Shown piece by piece: positions 1 to 8,496 of a DNA stretch of 64,000 nucleotides. The position numbers were made by a program, and so were the translations under genes. Origin of the DNA: GCA-002708315 sp964460905 (lineage in GTDB: Bacteria > Bacteroidota > Bacteroidia > Bacteroidales > F082); assembly GCA_964460905.1 (NCBI GenBank), contig CAYWRM010000010.1, positions 1 to 64,000 of the forward strand, read 5' to 3'. Under the pieces are notes generated by a model. The model saw only the letters and a list, made by a program, of their open reading frames with translations. It did no database searches and was not told the DNA's origin. Within the stretch, counting starts at the first letter, position 1. Every line of letters starts with the position of its first letter.

Positions 1-1
1 A

Positions 2-757
2 TTAACAATTCCAACCGATGCCAGAGTGGATTCTGACCAACAATATTACAAAGCCAGCGAAAGGGAGGTGGCTCCACATATTGTACTTAATATTGGTAAT
101 CCTGAAATAAGAGATAATGTTTGGATAGGATTTGACGAGGAAACAACAATTGGTTTTGATTATGGGCGCGATGCAAACAAATTTTTTGGAACCGGCAATG
201 TGCCCCAACTATACATTAGCGAGCAAAACTATCAGTTAAGTATTGACATCCTGCCCAAATTATTACCCGAAGAAGAAAAAACAGTTGTAATGGGTTTTGT
301 TACAGGTGTTTCGGGGACTTTTACCATATCAGCAACATCTTTGGAGTACATGCTTGAAACAGACATTATCCTTGAGGATTTAAAAACAGGAATTCTTCAA
401 GATCTTCACGATAATCCTGAATATATATTTACAGGAATGCCGGGAGACAATCCTAATCGCTTTCTTGTACATTTCTTTTATGTACCAACTGGAATTGACA
501 ATCCTGTAAGTGAAGAAAAAAATACCGGAGTAACCATTTATGCTCACAATAAGGCTGTTTACGTTAAGTGTGAAGGAGAAACAATAAATCAAACAGGAAG
601 TGTATGTATTTACGATATGTATGGAAGATTGTTAATCAACAAAGATCTAAATCCTGGCAGCCTCAGCAAGATAAGTGTACCCGTAAGTAATAACTTTATT
701 GTAGTTAAGGTAAGAAAAGGAAACAGTATTAATACAAAAACAGTTTTATTTAAATAG
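2..757 (+). CDS. C-terminal part of a secreted T9SS-sorted protein (5' truncated by window edge)
   Basis: The reading frame is open from the first bases of the window, so the true start lies upstream; the GTG at 26 is internal to the open frame and need not be a start. The last ~75 residues look like a type IX secretion C-terminal sorting domain: beta-strand pattern, a 'YDMYGRLL' segment typical of this domain, and a basic C-terminus ending in TKTVLFK. The upstream part is beta-rich with no enzyme motif I recognise. By family knowledge such proteins are exported by Sec, then moved across the outer membrane by the T9SS and anchored or released. The catalytic or binding part, if any, is outside the window. 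Confidence 0.75.
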   Translation, partial: LTIPTDARVDSDQQYYKASEREVAPHIVLNIGNPEIRDNVWIGFDEETTIGFDYGRDANKFFGTGNVPQLYISEQNYQLSIDILPKLLPEEEKTVVMGFVTGVSGTFTISATSLEYMLETDIILEDLKTGILQDLHDNPEYIFTGMPGDNPNRFLVHFFYVPTGIDNPVSEEKNTGVTIYAHNKAVYVKCEGETINQTGSVCIYDMYGRLLINKDLNPGSLSKISVPVSNNFIVVKVRKGNSINTKTVLFK

Positions 758-816
758 ACATGACAGGCCTTGACTTTAACACCAAATATGATTTTTATAA
801 AATAGAAAAAGGATCA

Positions 817-1041
817 ATGAAAAAGTTAAAATTAATTATTCTTCTCTTGTTATTATTTACTTTCCCATACGTAACCATTGCGACTGATGGTCCTCCGGAT
901 CCGGGTGGAAATCCCCAAAGTGAACCACCTCTTGGTGGTGGCGCACTAATCGGGAGTGGCTTATTCATATTACTTGGTCTTGGAGCAGCCTATGGTGGTA
1001 AGAAATTGTATGATTTGCGAAAAGAGAAGCTGGAAGAATAG
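817..1041 (+). CDS. Small PID-CTERM-like sorted membrane protein
   Basis: A 74-aa protein when started at the ATG at 817, where MKKLKLIILLLLLF begins a clean signal peptide; the open frame extends upstream to 760 but those 19 residues precede the signal and are probably untranslated. After the signal comes a short Pro/Gly-rich linker, then a PLGGG motif, a hydrophobic Gly/Leu/Ala helix and a basic tail (YGGKKLYDLRK). This order (short polar linker, P-x-GG motif, TM helix, KK tail) matches the PID-CTERM class of small Bacteroidetes proteins as I remember it. Function is unknown. It follows the T9SS protein gene by 59 bases and may share its transcript; it converges with the esterase gene 4 bases away. 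Confidence 0.7.
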   Translation: MKKLKLIILLLLLFTFPYVTIATDGPPDPGGNPQSEPPLGGGALIGSGLFILLGLGAAYGGKKLYDLRKEKLEE

Positions 1042-1045
1042 AAAT

Positions 1046-2443
1046 TTATTTCTTTATAAACTTTCCTTGATAAGTAATGTTTTTTGTTCTTATGATTAAT
1101 ATATAGTTACCCGGCTTAAGCATATCAACATCTAATCTTTTGGTATTATAAACTCTCTGGTTTATAATTTTTCTCCCTGTAATATCAATTATTTCCAGGC
1201 TGTCGTTACTACCCAGTTTATAACCACTTATATTTATGTGGCTTATAACCGGATTTGGGGTTATTTCTATTTCAATGCCAACTGCAGGTTCAACTATATC
1301 ATTTGCAAATTCGGTAAACATCCATAAATATGCATCTGCAAATTGCCCTCTCCAAAAAGCTTCATTATGCTCTGCTCCTTCTATTTCTAGTGAAAGTAAT
1401 TCGTTTTCACCAAAGCCAACATTGGTTAACTCATTTTGCATTTCCCACATATCACTAATCACAACCTGTCCCTCGAGACTTCCAATTATCTGGTAAATTT
1501 TCATGTTTTGTTGCTTTCCTGTTTCGGTGGTAAACATCCAAATAGAGTCTGCTGTCCAGTAAGCTGGTGAAAATATACCAACCTTACTAAAAACATTTTG
1601 ATACTTTAGAGCACCGTACTGAGATATCAATCCCCCCATAGAACTTCCCATAATCCCGGTTTCTTCTCTGCCTGAAAATGTTCGATAGTTTTCATCAATA
1701 TATGGTTTAAGTGTTTCTACAATAAAATCAATGTACTCATCCCCAAGGCCACCTCCATATTGCGGGTTTATCCATGGATTATATTCCTTCATCCTTTCGG
1801 CTCCCCCATTATCAATAGCCACAACTATTGGCACATTATAGCCCTCTTCGGCAAGATCATTTAACGTTTCGTCAACCTCCCACTCTCCAGCATAGGCAGT
1901 ATAGGCATCAAACACATTTTGCCCATCATGCATATAAAGTACAGGATAGTTTTTAGTTGTATTATCATAATCTGGTGGGAGATAAATCCAAATTCGCCTG
2001 TTACAATCAAGCTGTGGCATATAAAAATTGTCGGCAATTATGCTAACATTTTCAGCAGCTGTTGAACCGCCGCCACCACCGCTATCAGCCCAGTTTAATA
2101 TTTCTACATTTACAGTATCCCCATTTCCGAATGTAAATTGCCTATTTGTGATTTCTTCCCCACTAGCACCTTTCTCAACAGTACCCCAGTCGCCACGGGT
2201 GAATTTAAATTGAATAGTAGTACCATCGGGTTCTTCGGGCAATGTTATAAACCAGTTTTCATTTTCATTTTTTTCTAAGGCAAATTCAGAAGCCCCCGGA
2301 TTCCATGAATTGATGCTTCCCGCAATATATATTACGTCTTCGGGTGGCGTATATTCGGGTATTTCAGTTATAATGAATGTTACTTGCCCAAACAATGTGG
2401 TACAGAAAAATATTACAGACAAAAAAATTGTGATTTGTTTCAA
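1046..2443 (-). CDS. Secreted alpha/beta-hydrolase esterase with N-terminal CBM-like domain and T9SS sorting domain
   Basis: 465 aa. Residues 1-19 are a signal peptide. Residues ~20-118 resemble a starch-binding/CBM20- or CBM48-like beta domain (VIYIAGSINSWNPG, then WFITLP and FKFTRG). A Gly-rich linker at ~121-128 leads to an esterase-D-type alpha/beta hydrolase: YPVLYMHDGQN near 166-176, nucleophile elbow GSSMGG (Ser268), and a likely catalytic His at ~359 (AEHNEAFW). Residues ~388-465 are a T9SS sorting domain (ITPNPV...GRKI...GNYILII). The domains imply an exported esterase acting on a polysaccharide or its acyl groups; the substrate is inference. The gene converges on the small PID-CTERM-like gene. 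Confidence 0.88.
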   Translation of the reverse strand: MKQITIFLSVIFFCTTLFGQVTFIITEIPEYTPPEDVIYIAGSINSWNPGASEFALEKNENENWFITLPEEPDGTTIQFKFTRGDWGTVEKGASGEEITNRQFTFGNGDTVNVEILNWADSGGGGGSTAAENVSIIADNFYMPQLDCNRRIWIYLPPDYDNTTKNYPVLYMHDGQNVFDAYTAYAGEWEVDETLNDLAEEGYNVPIVVAIDNGGAERMKEYNPWINPQYGGGLGDEYIDFIVETLKPYIDENYRTFSGREETGIMGSSMGGLISQYGALKYQNVFSKVGIFSPAYWTADSIWMFTTETGKQQNMKIYQIIGSLEGQVVISDMWEMQNELTNVGFGENELLSLEIEGAEHNEAFWRGQFADAYLWMFTEFANDIVEPAVGIEIEITPNPVISHINISGYKLGSNDSLEIIDITGRKIINQRVYNTKRLDVDMLKPGNYILIIRTKNITYQGKFIKK

Positions 2444-2893
2444 AATAATAAAGTTTAATGCTAACTAATTGATGATGTGCTCTTTAATTATTATAGAACA
2501 ACAAATATAAAAAAAGCGCACCATCAATTGAAAGATAATGGGCTAAATATTATTTTGATGTGCTGGGAATAAAATTCTTTATATAATTTTGCAAGTGTCA
2601 TTAGAATTGTTGTTGTTTTTTTAGAAATAATCCTGAAAGGATTTAACACGAATAACCCTGCACGAAGTGTGGGGAAAATAAAATATAAGTGTTTAAGAAC
2701 CCTGTTAGGGTTCTATCATGCTTCCTCGATTTCCCCCCGCATTGCACGGGGCTATTCACATTAATCCACCTCTGGCGGATTCACAATGCAAATTAATTTC
2801 TTGGGCATGGATTTTTTTATTGTGTATTTTTTTACGCACATCAAAATAATATTTAGCCAGATAATGCGCTTTACTAAAAACTTTAACCGAGCA
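2444..2893. other. Intergenic region with palindromic repeat
   Basis: A 450-base stretch between the divergent 5' end of the esterase gene and the 3' end of tpx. Its middle (about 2637-2775) is a foldback repeat described separately. The flanks are AT-rich, and I see no convincing gene; the short frames here lack a start, composition or motif that would support them. Confidence 0.6.
2637..2775. repeat. Imperfect palindromic (REP-like) repeat
   Basis: An outer inverted repeat pairs GAATAACCCTGCACGAAGTG (about 2650-2669) with sequence near 2733-2758 whose reverse complement starts GAATAGCCCCGTGCAATG. An inner palindrome AACCCTGTTAGGGTT lies at 2699-2713, and a small palindrome AATCCTGAAAGGATT precedes it. 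The GC-rich arms stand out from the AT-rich surroundings. It resembles the dispersed hairpin repeats seen between genes in Bacteroidetes; whether other copies exist cannot be seen here. Confidence 0.6.
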
Positions 2894-3391
2894 CTACAAA
2901 GCAGCCAACGCTTTATCGTAATCTGGTTCGTCAACAATTTCAGGAACTTGTTCAGTATAAATAACTTTTCCTTCTTCATCAATAACAACCACAGCTCTTG
3001 ATTCAAGTCCGGCAAGCGGTCCATCAATTATTTCAACTCCATATGCTTTTCCAAATTCACCAGTGCGGAAATCGCTAAAATTGTGAACATCTTCAAGACC
3101 TTCCGCCCCGCAAAAGCGAGCTTGTGCAAATGGTAGATCTTTCGATATACACAAAACAACTGTATTATCAAGATTTGAGGCTTCCTGGTTGAACCGGCGT
3201 ACTGAAGCTGCACATGTGCCAGTATCTAAACTTGGAAATATATTCAAAACAACTTTTTTTCCTTTGTAATCATATAAACCTCCCATTGATAAATCATTTT
3301 TAACTAATGTAAAATCAGGGGCTTTACTTTCAACTTCTGGTAGATTACCAATAGTATTTATTGCGTTTCCTTTTAATGTTATTTGTGCCAT
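2894..3391 (-). CDS. tpx: Thiol peroxidase (2-Cys peroxiredoxin, Tpx family)
   Basis: 165 aa from the ATG at 3391 (MAQITLKGN). The frame extends 8 codons upstream, but the family starts here. It reduces hydrogen and alkyl peroxides with electrons from thioredoxin, in the cytoplasm. Visible features: the peroxidatic Cys60 in SLDTGTCAASVRRFN and the resolving Cys94 in ARFCGAEGLEDV, at the usual Tpx spacing; length is normal for the family. A TAnnTTTG box on the minus strand at 3426-3433 could be its promoter. It appears to be a single-gene unit. Confidence 0.93.
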   Translation of the reverse strand: MAQITLKGNAINTIGNLPEVESKAPDFTLVKNDLSMGGLYDYKGKKVVLNIFPSLDTGTCAASVRRFNQEASNLDNTVVLCISKDLPFAQARFCGAEGLEDVHNFSDFRTGEFGKAYGVEIIDGPLAGLESRAVVVIDEEGKVIYTEQVPEIVDEPDYDKALAAL

Positions 3392-3425
3392 TTCTTTTAT
3401 TTTTTTAATTACCAATTTATGATTG

Positions 3426-3433
3426 CAAAAATA
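3426..3433 (-). promoter_or_regulatory. -7 promoter box for tpx
   Basis: On the minus strand this reads TATTTTTG, a match to the Bacteroidetes -7 consensus TAnnTTTG, 35 bases upstream of the tpx ATG. No strong -33 element was identified. Confidence 0.45.
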
Positions 3434-3476
3434 GTTTAATTCGATTTATTCGGAATAAAAACAATTCCTATTGTGT

Positions 3477-3484
3477 TATCTTTG
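3477..3484 (+). promoter_or_regulatory. -7 promoter box for C69 peptidase gene
   Basis: TATCTTTG matches the Bacteroidetes -7 consensus TAnnTTTG and lies 47 bases upstream of the ATG at 3531, within the spacer divergent from tpx. Confidence 0.45.
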
Positions 3485-3530
3485 TTTTTTATATTCAAAA
3501 TTAAGCAAGGTCAGTTAAAATGAATCTATT

Positions 3531-5120
3531 ATGAAAAACCCCGTAATAATACTTATATACTTACTTTTGACATTTCCAATAGCATCATTTTCATGCACCA
3601 ACCTGCTGGTTACCAGAGGAGCATCAGCCGATAACGCCACATATTTAGTTTACTTAAATGATGGCGAGTGGCTTTACCATCTAAACCAAACTGATGCTCA
3701 AGACCATAATCCTAAAGACTCGCTTACATTCACAAGCATGAGTGGCAAGAAATTCAAAATTCATCAGGTTGAGCATACTTATGCAATAATTGGTTTTCAA
3801 ATGAACGAACATCAGCTAGCCATTGGTGAAACAACTTTTTTAGGACGAGAAACCCTTTGGGACAAGGATATGCCACTGAAATACTGGGATCTCATGAGGC
3901 TTGCTCTGCTAAGAGCAAAAACTGCTCGTGAAGCTATTAAAGTTATTACTTCTCTTGCCGAAACTTATGGATATGGGAGTGAAGGGGAGTCTTTTTCAAT
4001 TGCCGACCCTAACGAAGCATGGATACTGGAAATGATTGGCACAGGAGGAGAAGGCGGGGCTGTGTGGGTTACACGTAAAGTTCCTGATGGAATGATTGCT
4101 GCTCATGCTAATCATGCTCGAATTGGTGAGTTTCCACTGGATGATCCTGAAAATTGTATTTACTCGGCAAATGCTATTTCATTTGCAATAGAAAAGGGGT
4201 ATTTTAATTCTGAATCAGGCAAATCTTTTGAGTTTAACAATGCTTACGATCCTCCTTCTCATGAACATTTAAAATATACAGAATCACGGGTTTGGAGCAT
4301 CTACAACAGAGCCGCACCATCGCTTGGCTTATCGCCTGATTACAATCGTGGTAAGCAAGGAGCTCAAAGGTATCCTCTATTTATTGCGCCTGATAATAAG
4401 CTCAGTTTACAAGACGTTTTTTCTCTAGTTAGAGATCATTATGAAGGAACTGCATTGGATATGACCAAAGGCCCTGAAGCAGGACCTTTTGGTAATCCTA
4501 ATCGAATTCGTCCATTAAGTTGGGAAATAGATTCCACCACATATTCATGGGAACGCGCTATCTCGATTTACAATACTGCTTTTTCATATGTTGCTCAACT
4601 ACGTAATTATCTTCCTGATGGAGTTGGTGGAATAGCATGGTTTGGGGTTGATGACACTTATACCACATGTTATTTCCCAATATATTGTTGTGCCACAAGC
4701 ATAAGCAAGCCTTTTGCTATCGGTGATATTAACAATTATTCTCGTGAATCGGCATGGTGGGCATTTAATTTTGCTGCAAATTATGCCAACACCCGCTACA
4801 GTGAAATGGTTTTGGATATTCAGGCTAAACAAAAACAAATTGAAGACTTATTTGTATATCAGCAGGATTCTGTTGAAAATATTGCTTTATCATTATCGGG
4901 TGATGAAAGAATTAAGTTTTTAACTCTTTATTCTGATTCTATGGGTAAACTGGTTCATACCAGATGGGTTGCTCTCGGCGACAAGCTTGTTACAAAGTAT
5001 AACGATGGTTATATTAAGAATGATAAAAATCAAATCAATACCAGGGGTTATCCCAAAGCATGGTTAGAAACAATAATTAGACAGGACGAGGAGAGGTTTA
5101 AAATTATAGATGATAAATAA
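3531..5120 (+). CDS. C69 family dipeptidase (exported)
   Basis: 529 aa. A signal peptide (MKNPVIILIYLLLTFPIASFS) is followed directly by Cys22-Thr-Asn; in family C69 this Cys becomes the N-terminal nucleophile after processing, so signal cleavage and activation probably coincide. Other C69 hallmarks: IAIGETTF-like segment (LAIGETTFLGRETLW), 'YGYGSEGESFSIADPNEAWILEMIG', and the WFGVDD segment in the C-terminal half. Members hydrolyse dipeptides, here likely in the periplasm or outside the cell. A second C69 gene lies at 56165-57913; the two share the same plan but are clearly divergent. The gene converges with an MscS gene across a palindromic spacer. Confidence 0.9.
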   Translation: MKNPVIILIYLLLTFPIASFSCTNLLVTRGASADNATYLVYLNDGEWLYHLNQTDAQDHNPKDSLTFTSMSGKKFKIHQVEHTYAIIGFQMNEHQLAIGETTFLGRETLWDKDMPLKYWDLMRLALLRAKTAREAIKVITSLAETYGYGSEGESFSIADPNEAWILEMIGTGGEGGAVWVTRKVPDGMIAAHANHARIGEFPLDDPENCIYSANAISFAIEKGYFNSESGKSFEFNNAYDPPSHEHLKYTESRVWSIYNRAAPSLGLSPDYNRGKQGAQRYPLFIAPDNKLSLQDVFSLVRDHYEGTALDMTKGPEAGPFGNPNRIRPLSWEIDSTTYSWERAISIYNTAFSYVAQLRNYLPDGVGGIAWFGVDDTYTTCYFPIYCCATSISKPFAIGDINNYSRESAWWAFNFAANYANTRYSEMVLDIQAKQKQIEDLFVYQQDSVENIALSLSGDERIKFLTLYSDSMGKLVHTRWVALGDKLVTKYNDGYIKNDKNQINTRGYPKAWLETIIRQDEERFKIIDDK

Positions 5121-5124
5121 GCTT

Positions 5125-5297
5125 TAACCCGGAATATGCATTAGAAAATCTATTCCGAACTACAATTACTGCAAAATATACCACTTTGCTGAGTTTTGAA
5201 GCATCACCATAGCGGTGCTATGCTTTCATTTCAAAACTGTATATTTTATTGTACTTGAAGTTCTCATAACGAAGTTCCAATGCATAATCCGGGTTTA
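5125..5297. repeat. 173-bp imperfect foldback element / bidirectional terminator
   Basis: The outer arms AACCCGGAATATGCATT (5127-5143) and AATGCATAATCCGGGTT (5279-5295) are inverted copies with one mismatch. Nested inside are AAAATATAC/GTATATTTTA arms and a central hairpin in which AGTTTTGAAGCAT pairs with ATGC-TTT-CAAAACT around GCATCACCATAGCGGTG. It fills the whole spacer between two convergent genes, so it could end transcription from both sides, but its size and nested arms look more like a small non-autonomous repeat. Confidence 0.6.
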
Positions 5298-5298
5298 A

Positions 5299-6360
5299 TT
5301 AACTCTCCGTAACTGTATGCAGGGTTTGAGTTGGAAATGCAAACTCCAATTTGTTATTATTGAATTGCTTCAATATCTCCATATTCATTTCCGTCATTGT
5401 GCCAAAAATATCTGAGCCTTTTTTGATGTAATAAATATATCGCATATTTAGTGAAAAATCTCCAAAGGTTGTAAAAGCAGCAACTGTTCGGCTCTCATCA
5501 ACACTTTGATTTTTTTTGCTTATTTCCTGTAGTATATCCATTGCCTTTTGCATATTTTCATACGACGTATCATAAGTTAACCCTAAGTCAAGTGTTATCT
5601 TGCGAGCTGTTTCCATTGACACATTAATTATTGAGTCGTTGGCAATACTACCATTTGGTAGTGTAACTATTCTACCATCAAGTGTTTGAATTCGGGTACT
5701 CCTAACACCAACTTCTTTAACAATTCCATCATAACCCTTGGCAATAATACGGTCGTTAATTGCAAATGGTTTATCGGTAAATAGCACAAAGCCTCCAAAA
5801 ACATGTGATATGGAATCTTTGGCTGCAAGAGCAAAAGCAATACTGCCAATTCCCAACCCTGCAATTAATGCAGTTACATCATACCCTGCATTATTTAACC
5901 CCACAACAATTGCCAGCACCCAAATTGAGATTGAAATAGACTTTCTGGCAATTGGCAATAGCTGATCATCTAAATCTGTTTCTGTTTTTTCAACAAGAGG
6001 AACAAGATATTCATCAATAAAAGCATTTAATAGTCTAACTATAAGCCAGGCAATATTAAATGTTATCACAAAATAAAATGCATGCCCTTTAACGGTTTCA
6101 AGACCTTCGGGTAAGCTTAAAAAACTTAAACCATACCAAATTCCGGTAATGATAATTGCAAAAACTACAGGTTCTTCTAACTTGTCAATAACAATATCAT
6201 CAAGCCTGCTTTTTGTACGCTTTGTAAATTGTTTAATAACTTTAGAAATTAAATAGTAAACCAGTTTTGATAGCAGTAATGAAGCTATGAATACAATTAT
6301 TGCCAAAGCCCATTCGCCAATAGTATTTCCGTAAAATGCTTTTTCAAAAAACTCTTTCAT
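5299..6360 (-). CDS. Small-conductance mechanosensitive channel (MscS family)
   Basis: 353 aa from the ATG at 6360 (MKEFFEKAFYGN); an in-frame upstream ATG at 6381 would add only MLIKIII and is less likely. Several membrane segments fill the first ~200 residues, with the pore-lining Ala/Gly-rich helix 'VTALIAGLGIGSIAFALAAK', then the MscS beta domain (GGFVLFTDKPFAINDRI, GIVKEVGVRSTRIQTLDGR, VTLPNG). It is expected to open under membrane tension during hypo-osmotic shock, in the inner membrane. It converges with the C69 gene. Confidence 0.92.
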   Translation of the reverse strand: MKEFFEKAFYGNTIGEWALAIIVFIASLLLSKLVYYLISKVIKQFTKRTKSRLDDIVIDKLEEPVVFAIIITGIWYGLSFLSLPEGLETVKGHAFYFVITFNIAWLIVRLLNAFIDEYLVPLVEKTETDLDDQLLPIARKSISISIWVLAIVVGLNNAGYDVTALIAGLGIGSIAFALAAKDSISHVFGGFVLFTDKPFAINDRIIAKGYDGIVKEVGVRSTRIQTLDGRIVTLPNGSIANDSIINVSMETARKITLDLGLTYDTSYENMQKAMDILQEISKKNQSVDESRTVAAFTTFGDFSLNMRYIYYIKKGSDIFGTMTEMNMEILKQFNNNKLEFAFPTQTLHTVTES

Positions 6361-6557
6361 TATAATAATTTTAATCAACAAAATTAATAAAAATCAACTC
6401 TCTTATTAAGAACTTACAATAAGATGAAAATATCATATTAACATAGATAAAACGAATTTATAAAATCTTTTCTTTAAACATTATTTATGTCATATTATTT
6501 TAATATCTTGTGCGTGCATAACATTTTTGAATTTAAACCAAATATAATACTACATTT

Positions 6558-8255
6558 ATGATACTATTTAATCCAAAAAAACATGAGCGTTATTATCCCG
6601 ATGAAGAGTCAAGAGAAATAATGCAAAAAACAATTGCTTTTTTTGAAAACAAGGGATTACAAAGCCTTAAAAAAGACGATCAGGAACGAATTTGGTATCG
6701 TGAGTTCTTAGATTTTCTGGCAAAAGAAAAAATATTCTACAAACTATTAACACCCTCGAGGTACAGCGATGGAAAAACTCGCTGGGATATGTGGCGCATT
6801 CAGGAATTCAATGAAATCATTAGTTTTTACGGTCTTCCATATTGGTACACATGGCAAGTAACAATTTTAGGATTAGGTCCAATATGGATGTCAGATAACG
6901 AAGAAGCTAAAGCAAAGGCTGCCAGTTTGTTGGAATCAGGTTCTATTTTTGCATTTGGCTTATCAGAAAGAGAACATGGAGCAGATGTTTACTCTACAAG
7001 CATGAAACTCAGCCAACAAGCTGATGGAACTTTTCTGGCAAATGGCTCAAAATACTACATTGGAAACGCTAATGAAGCTGATATGGTTTCAACTTTCGGT
7101 AAAATTGAAGGGACTAATGATTATGTGTTTTTTGTTGCCAATTACAAGCACAACAGTTACAATTTGGTAAAAAATACAGTCAATAGTCAGAATTATGTAG
7201 GTGAATATACACTTGAAGATTATCCAATAACAGACACTGACATACTGGCGCGGGGACAACAAGCATGGGATAATGCCCTGAATACCGTAAACGTTGGAAA
7301 ATACAATCTTGGCTGGGCTTCTATCGGAATGGCTACTCATGCGTTTTATGAAGCTATAAATCATGCTTCCAACAGAAATTTATATGGAATGTTTGTAACT
7401 GATTTTCCACATGTAAAACGTATGTTTATTGATTCCTACGCCCGACTGGTTGCCATGAAACTCTATGCTGGCCGCACAGCAGATTATATGCGTTCTGCTT
7501 CGCTTGAAGACAGGCGTTATTTACTGTTCGATCCAATTATGAAAATGAAAGTAACAACTCAGGGTGAGGAAGTTATCAATTTACTATGGGACGTAATTGC
7601 GGCTAAAGGTTTTGAGAAAGACACATTTTTTGAAATGGTAACTCGTGATATTCGTGCTTTGCCAAAACTTGAGGGTACTGTACATGTAAATATTGCACTC
7701 ATCATTAAATTTCTACAAAATTACTTGTTTAATCCTGCTAAATATCCTGAAATTCCTCAGCGAAACGATGCGGCTGACGATGAATTTCTTTTCAGACAAG
7801 GACCAACACGTGGGTTAGCAAAAATACAGTTTCACGATTATAACAAAGCATTTAAGCTATATGAACTACCAAACCTAAATATTTTCAAAGAACAAATAAA
7901 AACCTTTAAAGAGATGCTTATTATGGCTCCTGCCACAAAAGAGCAGATGAAGGATATTGATGTAATGCTAACCGTTGGCGAAATGTTTACCTTAGTACCA
8001 TATGCCCAACTTCTACTGGAAAATGCTAAAATTTACGATGTAGATGAACTTATCCTGGATCAAATTTTTGATTTTATCGTTCGTGATTTTTCAAAATTTG
8101 CACTCGAGTTGCATAATAAGCCCAGTAGTACCGAAAAGCAAATGGAATATTGTCGTAAATTAATATGCAAGCCAAATGTTGATGATGTACGATACAATAC
8201 CGTTTGGACAAAATATGTGTACGCTCTAAATGGTGAATATGAAATGAATTACTAA
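6558..8255 (+). CDS. Acyl-CoA dehydrogenase family flavoprotein
   Basis: 565 aa. Acyl-CoA dehydrogenase fold: N-terminal helical domain, then the middle beta domain with FAFGLSEREHGADVYST (substrate/FAD contact motif) and ANGSKYYIGNANEADM, and a C-terminal helical domain. FAD-dependent alpha,beta-desaturation of an acyl-CoA is the family reaction; the substrate cannot be told. It is longer than the common ~380-aa enzymes because of extra N- and C-terminal segments, like other long Bacteroidetes members. It is the last chromosomal gene before the integrated element. Confidence 0.85.
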   Translation: MILFNPKKHERYYPDEESREIMQKTIAFFENKGLQSLKKDDQERIWYREFLDFLAKEKIFYKLLTPSRYSDGKTRWDMWRIQEFNEIISFYGLPYWYTWQVTILGLGPIWMSDNEEAKAKAASLLESGSIFAFGLSEREHGADVYSTSMKLSQQADGTFLANGSKYYIGNANEADMVSTFGKIEGTNDYVFFVANYKHNSYNLVKNTVNSQNYVGEYTLEDYPITDTDILARGQQAWDNALNTVNVGKYNLGWASIGMATHAFYEAINHASNRNLYGMFVTDFPHVKRMFIDSYARLVAMKLYAGRTADYMRSASLEDRRYLLFDPIMKMKVTTQGEEVINLLWDVIAAKGFEKDTFFEMVTRDIRALPKLEGTVHVNIALIIKFLQNYLFNPAKYPEIPQRNDAADDEFLFRQGPTRGLAKIQFHDYNKAFKLYELPNLNIFKEQIKTFKEMLIMAPATKEQMKDIDVMLTVGEMFTLVPYAQLLLENAKIYDVDELILDQIFDFIVRDFSKFALELHNKPSSTEKQMEYCRKLICKPNVDDVRYNTVWTKYVYALNGEYEMNY

Positions 8256-8336
8256 TTAGCAATTCTAAGAAAATATCAAAACTTCGATATGTAACAGAAA
8301 GCATGGTGGATCAGCCTGAAATAATATTTGATCCGC

Positions 8337-8384
8337 CATGAGAGCCTTCCACGGGACTCGAACCCGCGACCTGCTCATTACGAG
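8337..8384. repeat. attL: left 48-bp direct repeat (tRNA-Thr 3' remnant)
   Basis: Identical to 19767-19814. On the minus strand it corresponds to the tRNA from the anticodon loop through the T arm to the 3' end, plus a few bases beyond. The 5' half of the tRNA is not present next to it, so this copy is a non-functional remnant left by integration. Confidence 0.9.
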
Positions 8385-8430
8385 CTAACGCTAGCGTTTA
8401 CAGGGGTTAACCCCTGTGTGAGCTGCTCAC
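8385..8430. other. Cluster of three adjacent palindromes at attL
   Basis: Three palindromes stand almost back to back: AACGCTAGCGTT (8387-8398, perfect), ACAGGGGTTAACCCCTGT (8400-8417, perfect) and GTGAGCTGCTCAC (8418-8430, perfect around a central T). The last contains TGAGCTGCTC, the same ten bases that continue the tRNA after the 48-bp repeat at the right end. So about 34 bp of palindromic sequence appears inserted within the tRNA-like sequence at its anticodon-loop border. It could serve integrase/excisionase binding; that is inference. Confidence 0.65.
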
Positions 8431-8454
8431 AAATCATGACTAATATAAGCTTTT

Positions 8455-8491
8455 TGGAGCAAAATGGAGCAAATGTTTCCATAATGTTTCC
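8455..8491. repeat. Left putative integrase arm-site repeats
   Basis: Two short tandem pairs with 10-11-base spacing: TGGAGCAAA at 8455 and 8465, and AATGTTTCC at 8472 and 8483. The second motif recurs as a tandem pair just inside the right end (19681-19704). One helical turn spacing and presence at both ends fit arm-type binding sites of a tyrosine recombinase. Confidence 0.5.
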
Positions 8492-8496
8492 AAAAA

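Noticed and set aside
6484..6501. 18-base match to 48443-48460 (TTTATGTCATATTATTTT)
   Set aside because: A/T-only-like words of this length can match by chance in long AT-rich spacers; no wider similarity around either copy.
8337..8384. A second tRNA-Thr gene
   Set aside because: Only the 3' part is present; the acceptor 5' strand and D arm are missing, so it is an attachment-site remnant.
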